Shown piece after piece: positions 6,862 to 8,799 of a stretch of 8,799 bases of DNA. Below the pieces are notes generated by a model. That model saw only the letters and a program-made list of their open reading frames with translations, did no database searches and had not been told where the DNA came from. This stretch comes from Deltaproteobacteria bacterium (GTDB lineage: Bacteria > Desulfobacterota > WTBG01), in contig WTBG01000142.1 of the NCBI GenBank assembly GCA_013139225.1, positions 1-8,799 on the forward strand, given 5' to 3'. The position numbers and the translations under genes were made by a program. Numbering within the stretch: position 1 is the first letter of the stretch; every line of letters begins with the position of its first letter.

Positions 6862-8181
6862 ATGATATCAAAAGTTATAAATTTTATAACCACCGATATC
6901 TGGAGAATCCGCTTAAAGGATATTTCGCAGTCCAAATCATTTTTTATCAAACAGCTAAGGATTGTTCTTTTAGTCGCGCGCGGATTTGATGAAGATAAAT
7001 GCTATTTAAAAGCTTCAGCCCTTACTTTTTATTCACTTCTCTCTATTGTTCCTGTGGTTGCTATGGTATTTGGAATAGCACAAGGGTTCGGTTTTCAAGA
7101 AGTATTTGAAAAGGAACTCCTCGAGAAATTTTACGCTCAGGAAGAAGTAATGATTCAGGTAATTAACTTTGCACAATCACTCCTTGAGAATACAAAAGGG
7201 GGTTTCGTAGCCGGTATAGGTCTTGCAATTCTCTTCTGGACAGTAATCAAAGTGCTGGGTAATATCGAACAATCATTTAATGACATCTGGGGCGTAAAGA
7301 AATCACGCACGTGGGGACGCAAATTCAGTGACTATCTTTCCTTTATGCTTATTGGCCCACTATTGTTCATTTTGTCAAGCAGTACCACGTTATTTATAAC
7401 CACCCAAGTGACGTTCATAACTGAAAAATTCGCTCTGCTGGGTCCTGTCAGCTCAATTATTTTTTTAGCATTAAAAATCTTACCATACTGTATGGTATGG
7501 TTTCTTTTTACCTTTGCCTATATTTTTATACCTAACATCAAAGTCAGGTTAACCTCTGGTTTGTTAGCAGGAATAATAGCAGGAACGGCTTACGAAGTGG
7601 TTCAGTGGGGATACATTAACTTTCAGGTAGGAGTTTCCAAATATAACGCCATTTACGGAGGGTTTGCAGCACTTCCTTTATTTTTAGCATGGCTTCAAGT
7701 GAGCTGGTTGATAGTGCTGTTTGGTGCAGAAATTTCTTTTGCCCATCAGAATGTTGATATGTATGAGTTTGAACCAGATTGTCATAGGGCTAGTTTATCC
7801 CTTAAAAGATTACTCTCTTTGCGGATCACTCAGTTACTGGTAAAGAATTTTTCCAAAGGGGAAACCCCCTTTACTGCAACCTCAATCTCATCTGTATTGG
7901 AAATTCCTATTCGATTAGTGAGACAAATACTTTTTGAATTAGATGAGAGCGGCATCCTTTCAGAAGTAAAAACCCAGGAGTATAAAGAGACGGCATATCA
8001 ACCCGCACGTGATGGTGAGACTTTAACCATAAAATATGTGATTGATGCCATGGAAAAGAGAGGGGTTAATAATATTCCAGAGGTACACAGTCAGGAACTT
8101 ATGGCCTTGTCAGAAAGTTTACAAACATTCGATAATACCATTTTGAAATCACCTGCAAATAAACTTTTGAAAGATATATAA
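6862..8181 (+). CDS. YihY/BrkB-family (UPF0761) membrane protein with C-terminal winged-helix-like tail
   Basis: A 439-residue polytopic membrane protein. The family signatures are clear: KASALTFYSLLSIVPVV (50-66), FNDIWGV (139-145) and YNAIYGGFAALPLFLAWLQV (261-280) followed by GAEISFA (288-294). Hydrophobic segments lie at about 52-72, 114-133, 158-180, 196-224, 230-246 and 268-293, fitting six membrane helices. The family was once labelled ribonuclease BN; that label is wrong, since RNase BN is a different enzyme. Recent work links YihY-type proteins to phospholipid transport together with AsmA-like proteins (from memory), which agrees with the neighbour here. Residues about 312-395 form a soluble tail resembling a winged helix (TATSISSVLEIPIRLVRQIL, then LDESGILSEV); such a tail is known in many longer members. 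AGGGAGA at 6847-6853 lies 8 nt before the ATG. The stop codon is only 4 bp from that of the convergent serpin gene. The family call is firm. Confidence 0.92.
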   Translation: MISKVINFITTDIWRIRLKDISQSKSFFIKQLRIVLLVARGFDEDKCYLKASALTFYSLLSIVPVVAMVFGIAQGFGFQEVFEKELLEKFYAQEEVMIQVINFAQSLLENTKGGFVAGIGLAILFWTVIKVLGNIEQSFNDIWGVKKSRTWGRKFSDYLSFMLIGPLLFILSSSTTLFITTQVTFITEKFALLGPVSSIIFLALKILPYCMVWFLFTFAYIFIPNIKVRLTSGLLAGIIAGTAYEVVQWGYINFQVGVSKYNAIYGGFAALPLFLAWLQVSWLIVLFGAEISFAHQNVDMYEFEPDCHRASLSLKRLLSLRITQLLVKNFSKGETPFTATSISSVLEIPIRLVRQILFELDESGILSEVKTQEYKETAYQPARDGETLTIKYVIDAMEKRGVNNIPEVHSQELMALSESLQTFDNTILKSPANKLLKDI

Positions 8182-8185
8182 TTCT

Positions 8186-8799
8186 TCACTTAATTGGGTT
8201 AACGACTCTTCCAAGGAACAAGATGCTCTCTGAGGAATTGTGACGGATCAAGAATAAAAACGGATGATCAGCCCGGAACACCGGTGGAGGGGCAGGCATA
8301 GATAAAAACTTCATAGCCACTGCCGTTGCTGCTGCTGCTTCAGTCCCCTCTTCATTAACATCCACAAACGCCTTATGAATCACTGCACTAATATATAAGT
8401 CCTTGTTGTCAGTCATCCCTGAGAAATCAGCTTTTCTTGTAAACACATCAGGCATGCCCATAGAAGCAAGCGTTTGACTCAGGTTAAACTGAGAACTCAT
8501 CTTGAATTTAGGCAGGAATACCCGGATTTCCTTCTCCTTGAGAAGACTCAGCCAATTAGCAAGGTTCTCTACAGTCAGGCTGGTTTCGAGTTTCCCCAGG
8601 CCATCAATCTCCTTGGGCAATAATACAATCATTGAGAGATCATTACCAGCGTAGGGCAATTCAAGAATCTTAAGGCTCTCACTTTCCATATATCTAAAAT
8701 CCTTTTTCTGAACCATCATGGGTACTTTGATCGAGTTGCTGGAATCAAGCCAGAACTTTTCATCTTTTGTCTTGCTCTTTTTAAACTGACTGGCCCAGT
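8186..8799 (-). CDS. Serpin (serine protease inhibitor family), C-terminal half; 5' part beyond the window
   Basis: The frame is open from the right edge to TGA at 8188-8186, giving 203 residues plus a partial codon. The ATG at 8719 is not the start: coding similarity continues upstream (FWLDSSNSIKVPMM), and VPMM is a conserved serpin motif (8725-8714). Further serpin marks are the strand ILELPYAGNDLSMIVLLP, the segment ISAVIHKAFVDVNEEGTEAA leading into the reactive loop, and the closing DHPFLFLI...ILFLGRVVNP. The hinge reads E-E-G-T-E-A-A-A-A-T (8353-8324), which fits inhibitory serpins: Gly at P15, Thr at P14, Ala at P12 to P9. Counting 17 residues as in alpha-1-antitrypsin puts P1 at Leu (8305-8303) and P1' at Ser, suggesting a chymotrypsin- or elastase-like target; this is an inference. 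The fragment is about half of a usual 370-420-residue serpin. The signal peptide, if present, is outside the window. The gene is unrelated by strand to the AsmA-YihY pair. Confidence 0.93.
   Translation of the reverse strand, partial: WASQFKKSKTKDEKFWLDSSNSIKVPMMVQKKDFRYMESESLKILELPYAGNDLSMIVLLPKEIDGLGKLETSLTVENLANWLSLLKEKEIRVFLPKFKMSSQFNLSQTLASMGMPDVFTRKADFSGMTDNKDLYISAVIHKAFVDVNEEGTEAAAATAVAMKFLSMPAPPPVFRADHPFLFLIRHNSSESILFLGRVVNPIK

Noticed and set aside
6862..8181. Ribonuclease BN annotation of the YihY-like gene
   Set aside because: The name is a historical error for this family; the protein is a multi-pass membrane protein without nuclease motifs.

Overview
The window reads as chromosomal DNA of a diderm (Gram-negative) bacterium with moderate-to-low GC. 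The envelope character is clear: a lipobox lipoprotein, a secreted coiled-coil protein, an inner-membrane-anchored TPR protein, an AsmA-type protein and a YihY/BrkB-family membrane protein. Recognisable sigma70-type promoters (TTGACA / TATAAT-like) and a dispersed palindromic repeat of the GTCATTCC...CGGGAGTGAC type are present. Such repeats are, from memory, frequent in Desulfobacterota, Nitrospirota and anammox Planctomycetes. I cannot assign the species from the sequence alone. No rRNA, tRNA, CRISPR array, transposase or phage gene is visible.

Layout. Positions 1-3598 hold a three-gene block on the minus strand, read from right to left. It starts with a secreted acidic coiled-coil protein (3598 to 2705), continues with a lipoprotein (2651 to 1437) and ends with an inner-membrane-anchored TPR protein (1379 to beyond the left edge). 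Positions 3599-3963 are a 365-bp divergent intergenic region. It holds a complete MITE-like repeat (about 3654-3811) and two strong back-to-back promoters whose -35 boxes form a 7-bp inverted repeat. Positions 3964-8181 hold a plus-strand pair, an AsmA-family protein followed by a YihY/BrkB-family protein with a C-terminal winged-helix-like tail. From 8186 to the right edge a minus-strand serpin gene converges on this pair, with only 4 bp between the two stop codons.

How the genes may work together. The plus-strand pair fits envelope lipid or outer-membrane homeostasis, since AsmA-like and YihY proteins are both linked to phospholipid transport between membranes. The minus-strand trio combines an outer-membrane-type lipoprotein, a periplasmic coiled-coil protein and an inner-membrane-anchored TPR protein. 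That combination could span the periplasm; its function is unknown to me and it is the best candidate here for an undescribed system. The head-to-head promoters suggest that trio and pair could be co-regulated. The serpin looks inhibitory, with an intact hinge, and would act as a protease inhibitor.

A second, partial copy of the repeat lies at 1403-1443. It provides the stop codon of the lipoprotein gene, and its edge provides a possible -35 box for the TPR gene, so this repeat seems to have shaped the trio in two places.
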